From assembly GCA_022843645.1 (NCBI GenBank), contig JALHNF010000018.1:1-10875 (forward strand): DNA of 10,875 nucleotides, in the 5' to 3' direction. The position numbers were made by a program, and so were the translations under genes. This DNA is from Minisyncoccota bacterium (GTDB taxonomy: Bacteria; Patescibacteriota; Minisyncoccia; Phycocordibacterales; UBA5272). Below are positions 1 through 6,925 of this stretch, one piece after another; the first letter of the stretch is position 1; every line of letters starts with the position of its first letter. A model generated the notes under the pieces. That model searched no databases, was not told the DNA's origin, and saw only the letters and a program-made list of their open reading frames with translations.

Positions 1-6
1 CTCGTT

Positions 7-1272
7 TTACATGTACTCACGAAGTGAGAGCTGTGCATTAACTTTTTTGATCAAATCAATGACAACAGACACCACAATAAGAAGTGCTGTACCTCCAAGC
101 GCAAGCGCTTGATTGCCAGTAACCGCAGTAAGAATAACAGGGAGAACCGCGACAATGGCAAAAAAGAGAGCGCCAACAAGAGTAATTCTCGTTACAATTG
201 ATGCAATATAGTCTGTTGTTGGTTTACCGGGGCGAATACCTGGAATAAATCCTCCGTTTTTTTGCAAATTCTCTGACACGCGCTCTGGTTCAAACACTAT
301 AGCGGTATAAAAGAATGTGAAGAAAAAGACAAGAGCAAAGTATGCAATACCGTAGAGCCATTCATTCTGGAAGAATGTGGTGAGGCCACTTGAGATAGCT
401 GCAAGAATAGTGTTGCTTGAGGTTGCAAATACCTGCGCAAGCAATTGTGGGAACAAGAATATAGAGAGCGCGAAAATGATCGGCATTACTCCCGCCTGTG
501 TCACACGAATAGGAAGATAGGTTTGCGTGCTTCCATATGTTGCCCCGCCCCGTGCTTGCCGTGCATATTGCACAGGCACTGGCCGCTCTGCTTCTGTAAA
601 GTAAACAACTCCGGCAACGGTGACAAGACCAATTCCGACAAAGGCAAGCAGTATCGGCACCTGAGAGACATCAAATGCAAAGAAGAACTGCGCAACCTGC
701 TGAGGCAAGGCCGCAACAATACCTGCAAAAATGATGAGAGACACTCCGTTTCCTATACCAAGCTCACTTATCATTTCACCAATCCACATGAGAAGATATG
801 TACCCGCGGTGATAGTAAGTAGCGCAATAACAAGCGAAAATCCTGCAAGCGGGTCAATAATTCCCTGCTGACTTAAAATTAAGATAAGAGAGAATCCTTG
901 AATAAGCGCGAGTGGAAACGTTACCAGACGACTCCATTGTGTAATCTTTCTCCGGCCCTCTTCACCGCCTTCTTGCTGAAGCTCCTTGAGCTTTGGCACA
1001 AGTACCGTAGCGAGCTGAAAGATAATTGACGCCGTGATATACGGCCCAACACCAAGCATCACGATAGAAAGTGTCGAAAGCCCACTACCAGAGAGAATGT
1101 TCAAGAGGCCAAAAAACTGATTGTTCTCGAGAAACTGCGCGAGCTGAAATGCGTCAATTCCCGGCATTGGAATAGCAGCAAGCACTCGAAACACAACAAA
1201 CGCACCGATAATAAACAATATCTTTCCTCGTAGACTTGGGTCTGTAAACAAGAACTGTAATTTCGCGAACAT
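7..1272 (-). CDS. secY: Preprotein translocase subunit SecY
   Basis: SecY forms the protein-conducting channel of the Sec translocase in the cytoplasmic membrane, working with SecE, SecG and SecA. The 421-residue product has the family's usual length and about ten hydrophobic segments. Recognisable motifs are an N-terminal region with LRGKILF and IPMPGID, the GNGVSLIIFAGI stretch, the cytoplasmic-loop sequence TEAERPVPVQYARQ, and GFIPGIRPGKPTTDYI near the C-terminus. I chose the ATG at 1270-1272 (MFAKLQF) because it matches the normal SecY N-terminus. An in-frame TTG at 1303-1305 would add 11 residues and overlap rplO. An AGGAGGT lies 16 nt upstream of the chosen ATG, inside the end of rplO, which is further than usual, so translational coupling to rplO (4-nt gap) seems likely. 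It is the last gene of the ribosomal cluster; what follows lies outside the window. Identification is secure. Confidence 0.97.
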   Translation of the reverse strand: MFAKLQFLFTDPSLRGKILFIIGAFVVFRVLAAIPMPGIDAFQLAQFLENNQFFGLLNILSGSGLSTLSIVMLGVGPYITASIIFQLATVLVPKLKELQQEGGEEGRRKITQWSRLVTFPLALIQGFSLILILSQQGIIDPLAGFSLVIALLTITAGTYLLMWIGEMISELGIGNGVSLIIFAGIVAALPQQVAQFFFAFDVSQVPILLAFVGIGLVTVAGVVYFTEAERPVPVQYARQARGGATYGSTQTYLPIRVTQAGVMPIIFALSIFLFPQLLAQVFATSSNTILAAISSGLTTFFQNEWLYGIAYFALVFFFTFFYTAIVFEPERVSENLQKNGGFIPGIRPGKPTTDYIASIVTRITLVGALFFAIVAVLPVILTAVTGNQALALGGTALLIVVSVVIDLIKKVNAQLSLREYM

Positions 1273-1276
1273 ATCA

Positions 1277-1717
1277 CTATTGTACACTACCTCCTGCTTT
1301 TTCAATTGCTTCTTTTGCGCTTTGAGATACAGGAAGTCCTTGTACTGTTACCTTTTTTGCAAGAGACCCAGTTCCAAGAATTTTGATATTTGGAATTTTT
1401 CCTTTTGCTTTTGACACAACACCCATTTCAACCAAAGAGTTTCGTGTGATAATTGCGCCATTTGATGCAACTGCATCAATCTGCGTCAGCGTAACAATCA
1501 CTGGTTTCTCTTGAATTGATTTGAATGTATTCATTCCACGGCCACGAAGCTTTGGGAGCTTCTTAATTGCGTCACGTAACGCGGGGCGACGCTTATTACC
1601 AGCGCGAGCTGTTTGCCCTTTGCCACCACGGCCTGAGGTTTTACCTCGCTTTCCACCTCGACCAACTTGTACAGATGATCTATTCGGATGCGCTCGTTTT
1701 AATATATTTTTTTCCAT
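1277..1717 (-). CDS. rplO: 50S ribosomal protein L15 (uL15)
   Basis: L15 is a late-assembling large-subunit protein. The 146-residue product has the diagnostic glycine- and basic-rich N-terminal region that threads through 23S rRNA (VGRGGKRGKTSGRGGKGQ, about residues 18-35) and the typical C-terminal ending with IEKAGGSVQ. The ATG at 1715-1717 lies 11 nt after the rpsE stop, with no Shine-Dalgarno upstream. In most bacteria rpmD (uL30) sits between rpsE and rplO. Here the 11-nt gap leaves no room for it, as expected in the Candidate Phyla Radiation. The last codons overlap an AGGAGGT that may serve secY. Confidence 0.97.
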   Translation of the reverse strand: MEKNILKRAHPNRSSVQVGRGGKRGKTSGRGGKGQTARAGNKRRPALRDAIKKLPKLRGRGMNTFKSIQEKPVIVTLTQIDAVASNGAIITRNSLVEMGVVSKAKGKIPNIKILGTGSLAKKVTVQGLPVSQSAKEAIEKAGGSVQ

Positions 1718-1728
1718 ACACTGATTAT

Positions 1729-2484
1729 TTATTCTGTTTCAGCTTTTATTTCTACTTTCTTGACTGGAGCTTCACCGTGTTTATAGGCAACAGTGCGAAG
1801 CGCTTCGATAGCAGCTTTTGCGTTGTTGATTTTGTTCTTAGTGCCTGAGTGATACTTTGCAGTTACGTCTTTAACTCCCGCAAACGCAAGTACAACACGA
1901 GCAGATGATCCAGCAATAAGACCTCGACCCTTGTTTGGCATCATACTCACGACAGCGCTTCCAAACTTTGCATTCACATCAAACGGAAGTGACTTTGTCT
2001 TGGTAAGGCGAAGTGTAAGCATATTTTTTCGAGCCTGTTTGAAGGCTTTTTCGATTGCAAGAGATGTGTCTGTTGCTTTCCCCATACCAAAACCAACGCG
2101 ACCATTCTTGTCGCCTGCAACAAGCGCAACTGAGAAACTAAATCGACGTCCTCCAGCAACTACACGAGTTACTCGACGGATATCGATCATCTTTTGTTCG
2201 AACTCAGACGGACGACGTTCCTGAAAACGGCCTTGCCCTGATCTACCACCGCCTTGTCCTCCTCTTCCTTGAGAGCGAAATCCTCCTCGAGCATTACCTC
2301 CTTGTGGAGCCTGGCCTGGAGCACCTGTCCTCGGACCTCGTGGTCCACCTGAGAAGCTGCCACTTCGTCGAAACGGAGGGCGAGACCCTTGCGGACGCGG
2401 ACGAAAACCACCCTGTGGTCGTGGGCTGCGCACTTGAGCACTTTGTCCTTGTGGAGCTGTTGTTTGTGTTGTTTGTTCTGACAT
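1729..2484 (-). CDS. rpsE: 30S ribosomal protein S5 (uS5) with long Arg/Gly-rich N-terminal extension
   Basis: S5 is a small-subunit protein near the mRNA entry site, involved in decoding accuracy and mRNA unwinding. The product is 251 residues, against about 167 in E. coli. The conserved core starts near residue 90 (FEQKMIDIRRVTRVVAGGRRFSF) and includes GDKNGRVGFGMGKA (about 124-137) and the C-terminal domain with GLIAGSSARVVLAFAGVKDV. Residues 1-90 are a low-complexity segment rich in Gly, Arg, Gln, Pro and Ser, with many RGG/RPQ-like units, almost certainly disordered. The extension is in frame with the ATG at 2482-2484, which starts 2 nt after the rplR stop, so it appears to be a genuine part of the gene. 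No Shine-Dalgarno is seen; coupling to rplR is likely. The role of the extension is unknown; RNA binding is plausible from composition only. Confidence 0.96.
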   Translation of the reverse strand: MSEQTTQTTAPQGQSAQVRSPRPQGGFRPRPQGSRPPFRRSGSFSGGPRGPRTGAPGQAPQGGNARGGFRSQGRGGQGGGRSGQGRFQERRPSEFEQKMIDIRRVTRVVAGGRRFSFSVALVAGDKNGRVGFGMGKATDTSLAIEKAFKQARKNMLTLRLTKTKSLPFDVNAKFGSAVVSMMPNKGRGLIAGSSARVVLAFAGVKDVTAKYHSGTKNKINNAKAAIEALRTVAYKHGEAPVKKVEIKAETE

Positions 2485-2486
2485 AT

Positions 2487-2837
2487 TTAGAATTCTAAGC
2501 CGGCTTCTCGTGCACCTTCTGCAAGTGCCTGTACACGACCTTTGTACAAGAATCCACCTCGATCAAATACTACTTTTGTAATCTTAGCCTTTTTTGCCGC
2601 TTCGGCAACTAGCTTTCCTACGGCTTTTGCTTTTTCAACTTTTGTCCCTTTTTCTACTCCAACATCAGATGCAGCCGCAAGCGTAACGCCTTTGCTGTCA
2701 TCAATAACTTGCGCATAAATGAATTTGCTTGAACGAAAGATAGAGAGTCGTGGGCGTGCTTCGGTACCAATAATTTTTGATCTGATTCGCGCGTGTCGAC
2801 GTTCTCGTTTCGCAACTTTTTTCTGTGTTTCTTTCAT
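2487..2837 (-). CDS. rplR: 50S ribosomal protein L18 (uL18)
   Basis: L18 binds 5S rRNA and helps join it to 23S rRNA in the central protuberance. The 116-residue length is normal. Diagnostic features are a basic N-terminus ([13 protein letters not shown]), the [20 protein letters not shown] strand region, and the C-terminal [20 protein letters not shown] motif ending in GLEF. The ATG at 2835-2837 is 3 nt after the rplF stop and has no Shine-Dalgarno. The rpsE start follows its stop by 2 nt, so the genes are almost certainly co-transcribed and probably translationally coupled. Confidence 0.97.
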   Translation of the reverse strand: MKETQKKVAKRERRHARIRSKIIGTEARPRLSIFRSSKFIYAQVIDDSKGVTLAAASDVGVEKGTKVEKAKAVGKLVAEAAKKAKITKVVFDRGGFLYKGRVQALAEGAREAGLEF

Positions 2838-2840
2838 ATA

Positions 2841-3374
2841 TTATGCTGTTTTCTTTCCTTGTTTTCGCAAGATAGTTTCAGTGCTGTATCGAATACCCTT
2901 TCCTTTGTACGGTTCTGGTTTCTTTTTTGCACGAACTTTATTTGCAAAGAGTCCGACTACCTCTTTATCTGAGCCCACAATAGTAAGTGACTGCTTGTCT
3001 GCAGTTACAGTAAGACCTTCGGGAATTGGCATAACGACCGGGTGTGAAAACCCGAGTGCCATGTGAAGCTCTTTACCTTTTACTTCCCACTTAAAACCAA
3101 CTCCTTCAATGAGAAGTTTTTTCTCAAATGTTGCAGTGGCACCGTGAAGCATTGCCTTCACATGCGCGGCATATGTTCCCCAGAGTGATCGTGCGAGCTT
3201 GTCATTACGACGAGGGTTAAATGTAAGCATATTCCCTTCTTGCTTGATCTCAACCGCGTCAATAACAGGACGAGAGAGCTCCGCCTTAGGGCCTTTTACA
3301 GTAACGAGTGTTGGTGTGATAGTAACCGTTACACCTTGTGGGATATTAAGAATCTGTTTTCCTACTCTACTCAT
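2841..3374 (-). CDS. rplF: 50S ribosomal protein L6 (uL6)
   Basis: L6 is a two-domain 23S rRNA-binding protein close to the factor-binding region of the large subunit, where EF-G also acts. Starting at the ATG at 3372-3374 (MSRVGKQILNIP) gives 177 residues, the usual family length. An in-frame start further upstream would overlap rpsH and add residues that do not resemble L6. Key signatures are the N-terminal SRVGKQ...IP, the mid-region RSLWGTYAAHVKAM, LIEGVGFKWEV, and the C-terminal KKKPEPYKGKGIRY. The gap to the rpsH stop is 10 nt and carries no Shine-Dalgarno. Confidence 0.97.
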   Translation of the reverse strand: MSRVGKQILNIPQGVTVTITPTLVTVKGPKAELSRPVIDAVEIKQEGNMLTFNPRRNDKLARSLWGTYAAHVKAMLHGATATFEKKLLIEGVGFKWEVKGKELHMALGFSHPVVMPIPEGLTVTADKQSLTIVGSDKEVVGLFANKVRAKKKPEPYKGKGIRYSTETILRKQGKKTA

Positions 3375-3384
3375 ATATATTGTA

Positions 3385-3771
3385 TTACCAAATTCTAAAT
3401 AATACTTCGCCACCGACCATTTCTTTTTTGGCTTCAGTATCGCTCATTACTCCTTTTGGAGTGGTGAGAACGGTCATACCTTTGCCATATTTATATGGAC
3501 GAAGTTTTTTAACTGAAGAGTACACACGCTGAGAAACATGTGAGACTCGTTCAATGTCGCTAATTCGAGCATCCTTCCCTTTGTAGAGGATCGTTACTTT
3601 TATGTACGGATGCTTACTGACTTCTGCTTTTTCAACAGAAAGCACATACCCTTCTTTTTCTAATGTTTTTGCAATAGCAAGTTTAACTTTAGAAAACGGA
3701 GTAAGAATGTATTCTTTCTTTGCTCGCCCAGCGAGTTTAAGCTGATTTAAAAAATTACTAATTGTATCCAT
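3385..3771 (-). CDS. rpsH: 30S ribosomal protein S8 (uS8)
   Basis: S8 binds the central domain of 16S rRNA early in 30S assembly and, in enterobacteria, represses the spc operon by binding its mRNA. The 128-residue product has normal length, an N-terminal MDTISNFLNQLKLA helix region and the C-terminal signature LTTPKGVMSDTEAKK followed by GGEVLFRIW. The ATG at 3769-3771 is 6 nt after the rpsN stop, without a Shine-Dalgarno. The usual S8 autoregulatory target near rplE/rplX is not in this window, because those genes are not upstream; whether S8 regulates this cluster cannot be judged here. Confidence 0.97.
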   Translation of the reverse strand: MDTISNFLNQLKLAGRAKKEYILTPFSKVKLAIAKTLEKEGYVLSVEKAEVSKHPYIKVTILYKGKDARISDIERVSHVSQRVYSSVKKLRPYKYGKGMTVLTTPKGVMSDTEAKKEMVGGEVLFRIW

Positions 3772-3777
3772 ACGCGA

Positions 3778-3963
3778 TTACCATGATGACTTTTTGATAC
3801 CTGGGATCATTCCTTCGTTCGCGAGATCGCGGAAGCAATGTCGGCAGATGCCAAACGCACGCATATACCCTCGTTTTCGACCGCACTTAAAGCAGCGATT
3901 AACTGCTCGTACAGCAAACTTAGGCTTCTTATTGGCACGCGCAATAACTGACGTTTTTGCCAT
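3778..3963 (-). CDS. rpsN: 30S ribosomal protein S14, zinc-binding type (uS14)
   Basis: S14 is a late-assembling protein of the 30S head. At 61 residues it is the short, zinc-binding form: C24 and C27 (CFKC) and C40 and C43 (CRHC) make a four-cysteine zinc site. The rest matches the family ([31 protein letters not shown], given as separate blocks RGYMRAFG and [11 protein letters not shown]). The ATG at 3961-3963 has no Shine-Dalgarno; the bases just before it read AAGTTTCCT. It is the first gene of the ribosomal cluster here. rplE, its usual upstream neighbour, is absent, and 226 nt of non-coding sequence with a promoter candidate precede it. Confidence 0.97.
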   Translation of the reverse strand: MAKTSVIARANKKPKFAVRAVNRCFKCGRKRGYMRAFGICRHCFRDLANEGMIPGIKKSSW

Positions 3964-4011
3964 AGGAAACTTGTGTGTCTTTATTATTTTGTAAACAGAG
4001 CCTATATCTCG

Positions 4012-4039
4012 TTTATATATGACTACACCTTTTTACAAA
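4012..4039 (-). promoter_or_regulatory. Candidate promoter for the rpsN-secY cluster
   Basis: On the minus strand a TTTGTA (4034-4039) is followed after 16 bp by TATAAA (4012-4017); a TTGTAA one base further along would give a 15-bp spacer. It would start transcription near 4005, about 42 nt before the rpsN ATG. This is the best sigma-70-like match in the 226-nt non-coding region between the zinc-ribbon gene and rpsN, and a promoter is expected here because the cluster is detached from the usual upstream genes. The region is AT-rich, so chance matches are likely. Confidence 0.35.
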
Positions 4040-4139
4040 GACATACTCACAAACACACGGATAGCGATCTGTACAAACACAGTACCACATTGTGTATAAA
4101 AAGGCAAAAGGAGTTTGTTCCTAGAGATTGTATTGAAAT

Positions 4140-4174
4140 CCCCCACTGTTCGCACTTTGCTACTAAGCAGGGGG
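4140..4174 (-). other. GC-rich hairpin downstream of the zinc-ribbon gene
   Basis: CCCCC at 4140-4144 can pair with GGGGG at 4170-4174, with further pairing of CTG (4146-4148) to CAG (4168-4170) in an alternative register. The hairpin starts about 15 nt after the stop codon of the small gene at 4190. Transcribed from the minus strand it is not followed by a U-run (the next bases are ATTTCAATAC), so it is at best a weak or factor-dependent terminator, or an mRNA-stabilising structure. Confidence 0.25.
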
Positions 4175-4189
4175 TTAGTTCAGTTGGAC

Positions 4190-4477
4190 TCAGCTTCGTC
4201 TACTCTTCATTAAATCGTTATAGTATCTATGTCGGAGGTCGACAGGAGGATCCTTGGTTAGCTGCCTGTGACTTGTACTCTTTCTGCATTTTAGACAATA
4301 CACACAGTGGTACACATGCCACGACTCTTCTAAGCTACTATCTGGTCCAGAGGTTATCTGGTCCGTTGATATCGCGAAGCCACTGCCACAATCAGCACAT
4401 CTTCCGTATGGATTTTCCCACCACGCCACAATACGGGCCACCAAGACAAAAAGAACGCCGGCAAATAAATATTCCAT
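4190..4477 (-). CDS. Small membrane-anchored zinc-ribbon protein, function unknown
   Basis: I do not recognise a family for this 95-residue protein. Residues 2-20 (EYLFAGVLFVLVARIVAWW) form one predicted membrane segment. A cysteine-rich domain follows: C27-x2-C30, then C58-x2-C61-x2-C64, with H54 and H57 nearby, consistent with a zinc ribbon or related zinc knuckle. The basic C-terminus (HRYYNDLMKSRRS) suggests it faces the cytoplasm. The start is well supported: AAGGAG at 4484-4489 sits 6 nt before the ATG at 4475-4477, the only textbook ribosome binding site in the window. The gene lies alone between the fusA terminator and the ribosomal cluster. A 168-codon opposite-strand frame covers the same region but lacks any such support. 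The existence of the gene is likely; the role is unknown. Confidence 0.75.
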   Translation of the reverse strand: MEYLFAGVLFVLVARIVAWWENPYGRCADCGSGFAISTDQITSGPDSSLEESWHVYHCVYCLKCRKSTSHRQLTKDPPVDLRHRYYNDLMKSRRS

Positions 4478-4483
4478 GACACA

Positions 4484-4489
4484 CTCCTT
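4484..4489 (-). promoter_or_regulatory. Strong Shine-Dalgarno sequence of the zinc-ribbon gene
   Basis: AAGGAG with a 6-nt spacer (TGTGTC) before the ATG at 4475-4477. It fixes the start and is the main reason for calling this small gene real. The neighbouring ribosomal and fusA genes have nothing comparable at a proper distance. Confidence 0.8.
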
Positions 4490-4511
4490 TTCGATTGAGA
4501 ATGTACTCTCA

Positions 4512-4570
4512 GCAGGGATTCACAGTTCCTGCCATGTTCGTAGGATGACATACCTACAAGTCTATGTCAA
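4512..4570 (-). promoter_or_regulatory. Candidate promoter and inverted repeats upstream of the zinc-ribbon gene
   Basis: A perfect TTGACA lies at 4565-4570 on the minus strand. At 17 bp spacing the -10 would be CATCCT (4542-4547), preceded by TG one base upstream, which is weak. Two inverted repeats overlap or follow it: GTAGG/CCTAC with an 8-nt loop (4540-4557) and GCAGG/CCTGC with an 11-nt loop (4512-4532). The first overlaps the putative -10, as an operator might; the second would lie in the 5' leader. All are short and could be chance. Confidence 0.3.
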
Positions 4571-4610
4571 TGCATGTCGATTTACTCCCTCGCGCAGTCG
4601 AAATATCGCA

Positions 4611-4645
4611 AAACAAAACCTCCGCGGTTTGCAGAGGTTTTGTTT
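4611..4645 (-). terminator. Intrinsic terminator of fusA
   Basis: A perfect 12-bp stem joins 4611-4622 (AAACAAAACCTC) and 4634-4645 (GAGGTTTTGTTT) with an 11-nt loop. It begins 20 nt after the fusA stop. On the minus strand the descending arm is itself T-rich (GGTTTTGTTTTG), which supplies the U-tract. The opposite strand also carries T-rich sequence after the stem, so it could work in both directions, though no plus-strand gene is seen nearby. Confidence 0.8.
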
Positions 4646-4664
4646 ATCTTATTTTTAAGAAAAC

Positions 4665-6812
4665 TTACTTTTTATGCTCAGCGATTTGTGCAGCAATGTT
4701 TGAAGGAACGACTTCGTAGTGCGCAAACTCCATAGTGAAGTTGCCACGACCCTCAGTCATTGAACGCAAGCTTGTTGCGTATCCGAACATTTCTGAAAGT
4801 GGAACAATTGCTTTGATAGCTTTGTTGAGCCCTCGGTCGTCCATACCCTCAATCTGTCCTCGTTTTGAAGAAAGGTTGCCTGTGATGTCACCATAAAACT
4901 TATCCGGAATAACAACTTCTACTTTCATCATTGGCTCAAGAATAACCGGCTTCGCACGTTTTGCGGCTTCTTGGAACGCTTCAATGGCAGCAAGTTTGAA
5001 AGCAATTTCCGATGAGTCAACTTCGTGGAATGAGCCGTCGTAGAGCTCGATTGAAATGTCTGTCATTTTGTATCCAGCGGAGACACCACGATCCATTGCT
5101 TCTTTAAACCCTTTTTCTACCGCAGGAATATATTCTTGAGGAATAGCGCCACCTTTAATACTGTTTATAAATTCAAATCCTTCAGAGCGTTTTACATTCT
5201 TTGGCAAGTCTTCTACATTTACACTTCGATCAAGAGGCTTCATGCGAATCTTAACATGACCATATTGTCCACGACCACCTGACTGCTTGACATGCTTACC
5301 TTCTGCCTCTGATGATCCTTGAATTGTTTCTTTGTACGCAACTTGTGGCTTACCGGTATTTGCCTCGACATTGAACTCTCGCTTCATTCGGTCGATGATA
5401 ATGTCCAAGTGAAGCTCGCCCATACCAGCAATGATCGTTTCGAGTGTTTCTGGATCAGTAGAAACACGGAGCGTTGGATCTTCTGTAGTGAGACGAGAAA
5501 GAGCTGTGCCCATTTTTTCTTGGTCGGCTTTTGTCTTTGGCTCAATACGCATTGAGATTACAGACTCAGGAATAACAATCTTTTCGAGAATGATAGGATT
5601 GTTTTCATCACAAAGGGTGTCTGATGTGATGGTGTCTTTGAGTCCCACTATCGCACCGATTTCTCCCGCACTAAGCGTCTTTACTTCTTCACGCTTGTCG
5701 GCCTGCATAAGCATGATTCGTCCAACGCGCTCTTTTTTGTCTTTGGTTGAATTGTAGACATAACTTCCTGACTCAAGAACGCCAGAATAGACACGTACGA
5801 ACGTAAGCTGCCCTACGAATGGGTCGGCCTGGAGTTTAAACGCGAGCGCTGAAAGTGGGGCCTTGTCAGAAACCTCACGTTCAAGGGCATCACCCGTTGC
5901 AGGGTCAATTCCTTTTGGTTTTGGAATATCAAGTGGCGATGGAAGGAAGTCAACAACCGCGTCAAGAACAAGCTGTACACCTTTATTCTTGAGAGAGGAG
6001 CCACACATAACTGGGAAGAGCTCGTTTTTGATAACAGCTTTTCGAAGTGTTGCCTTGAGTTCTTCAAGTGTGAATTCTTTGCCATCGAGATATGCGGTCA
6101 TCATCTCTTCATTTGTCTCTACGATTTTTTCAACCATCTCTGCCCGAAGAGACTGTGCTTTTTCTAGATATTCAGCAGGAATTTCTTTTTCTACAACCTG
6201 CTTACCCATTTCGCCCTCAAAGCTAAACGCCTTCATGCGCATGAGGTCGATGATTGCAGAGAAGTTTTCTTCGGTACCGATAGGATATTGAATACGAACT
6301 GCTTTCTTGGTAAGTCGGTCGAGGATACTCTGGTATGACTTATCAAATGAAGCACCCATTCGGTCGAGTTTGTTTACATAACACACACGAGGTACATTTC
6401 CTTCGTCAGCATAGCGCCAGTTTGTTTCAGATTGTGGTTCCACACCAGCAACACCGTCAAATACCACCACCGCACCGTCGAGTACTCGAAGCGATCGTTT
6501 TACTTCAATAGTAAAGTCGATGTGCCCTGGGGTGTCGATGACATTGAAACGAACTTTTTTAGTCGTGTCTTTTTCACCCATGTATGTTGGGTTCCAGAAA
6601 CAAGTAATCGCAGCCGCGGTAATGGTGATGCCTCGCTCTCGTTCTTGGACCATCCAGTCGGTTGTCGTCTCCCCATCGTGCACTTCGCCGATTTTGTGTG
6701 ACTGACCAGTATAATACAGTACTCGCTCGGAAGTAGTTGTCTTTCCGGCATCGATGTGCGCGATAATACCGAAATTACGTACTTTCTCTAGAGGATATTC
6801 TCTTGATTCCAT
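4665..6812 (-). CDS. fusA: Translation elongation factor G (EF-G)
   Basis: EF-G is the GTPase that drives tRNA-mRNA translocation on the ribosome and, with RRF, ribosome recycling. The 715-residue product has normal length and all G motifs: the P-loop [10 protein letters not shown] (18-27), switch I ending in RGITI (60-64), DTPGH (93-97) and NKLD (147-150; NKMD in E. coli). Later domains are evident from [15 protein letters not shown] (domain II), [11 protein letters not shown] (domain III), [12 protein letters not shown] (domain IV) and the C-terminal [20 protein letters not shown] (domain V). The ATG at 6810-6812 has no Shine-Dalgarno. It is not next to rpsL, rpsG or tuf, its partners in the classical str operon; its own promoter candidate and terminator suggest a single-gene transcript. 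Confidence 0.98.
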   Translation of the reverse strand: MESREYPLEKVRNFGIIAHIDAGKTTTSERVLYYTGQSHKIGEVHDGETTTDWMVQERERGITITAAAITCFWNPTYMGEKDTTKKVRFNVIDTPGHIDFTIEVKRSLRVLDGAVVVFDGVAGVEPQSETNWRYADEGNVPRVCYVNKLDRMGASFDKSYQSILDRLTKKAVRIQYPIGTEENFSAIIDLMRMKAFSFEGEMGKQVVEKEIPAEYLEKAQSLRAEMVEKIVETNEEMMTAYLDGKEFTLEELKATLRKAVIKNELFPVMCGSSLKNKGVQLVLDAVVDFLPSPLDIPKPKGIDPATGDALEREVSDKAPLSALAFKLQADPFVGQLTFVRVYSGVLESGSYVYNSTKDKKERVGRIMLMQADKREEVKTLSAGEIGAIVGLKDTITSDTLCDENNPIILEKIVIPESVISMRIEPKTKADQEKMGTALSRLTTEDPTLRVSTDPETLETIIAGMGELHLDIIIDRMKREFNVEANTGKPQVAYKETIQGSSEAEGKHVKQSGGRGQYGHVKIRMKPLDRSVNVEDLPKNVKRSEGFEFINSIKGGAIPQEYIPAVEKGFKEAMDRGVSAGYKMTDISIELYDGSFHEVDSSEIAFKLAAIEAFQEAAKRAKPVILEPMMKVEVVIPDKFYGDITGNLSSKRGQIEGMDDRGLNKAIKAIVPLSEMFGYATSLRSMTEGRGNFTMEFAHYEVVPSNIAAQIAEHKK

Positions 6813-6842
6813 AAATTATATTGTGTGTGTTGTAAAAACAAA

Positions 6843-6858
6843 CTCTCCATACGGAGAG
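6843..6858 (-). terminator. Hairpin with U-rich tail between the secreted-protein gene and fusA
   Basis: CTCTCC (6853-6858 read on the minus strand) pairs perfectly with GGAGAG (6843-6848) around a 4-nt loop, followed on the minus strand by TTTGTTTTTAC. This fits an intrinsic terminator for the gene ending at 6926. The fusA promoter candidate at 6873-6901 lies upstream of it, so if that promoter is used the hairpin sits at the very start of the fusA leader and could attenuate fusA instead. The 6-bp stem is modest. Confidence 0.55.
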
Positions 6859-6872
6859 CTGTTGATATGTAA

Positions 6873-6901
6873 ACTATACAATATTTCAAGGAAACTTACA
6901 A
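6873..6901 (-). promoter_or_regulatory. Candidate fusA promoter
   Basis: On the minus strand TTGTAA (6896-6901) is separated by exactly 17 bp from TATAGT (6873-6878), giving 4/6 and 5/6 matches to the sigma-70 consensus. Transcription would start near 6866, leaving a leader of about 54 nt that includes the hairpin at 6843-6858. The location, between the stop of the upstream gene and fusA, is appropriate. Confidence 0.5.
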
Positions 6902-6925
6902 CAGAATGAATGTGCGCACTTTCCC

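Noticed and set aside
1273..1305. Upstream TTG start for SecY adding 11 residues.
   Set aside because: The added residues do not match SecY, and this start would overlap rplO. The ATG at 1272 gives the typical N-terminus.
4170..4250. Plus-strand sequence GGGGGTTAGTTCAGTTGGAC looks like the 5' part of a tRNA (acceptor and D-arm).
   Set aside because: No proper D-stem closure, no TTCGA-type T-loop and no matching acceptor 3' strand follow. It overlaps the 3' end of the zinc-ribbon gene on the other strand.
3973..4479. A 168-codon open frame on the plus strand opposite the zinc-ribbon gene.
   Set aside because: Its translation is low in plausible protein features, it has no ribosome binding site, and the minus-strand frame has a perfect Shine-Dalgarno plus a membrane segment and zinc-ribbon cysteines.
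6815..6820. A perfect TATAAT just before the fusA start codon.
   Set aside because: Only 2 nt separate it from the ATG, so transcription would begin inside the coding sequence, and no -35 is present at 16-18 bp.
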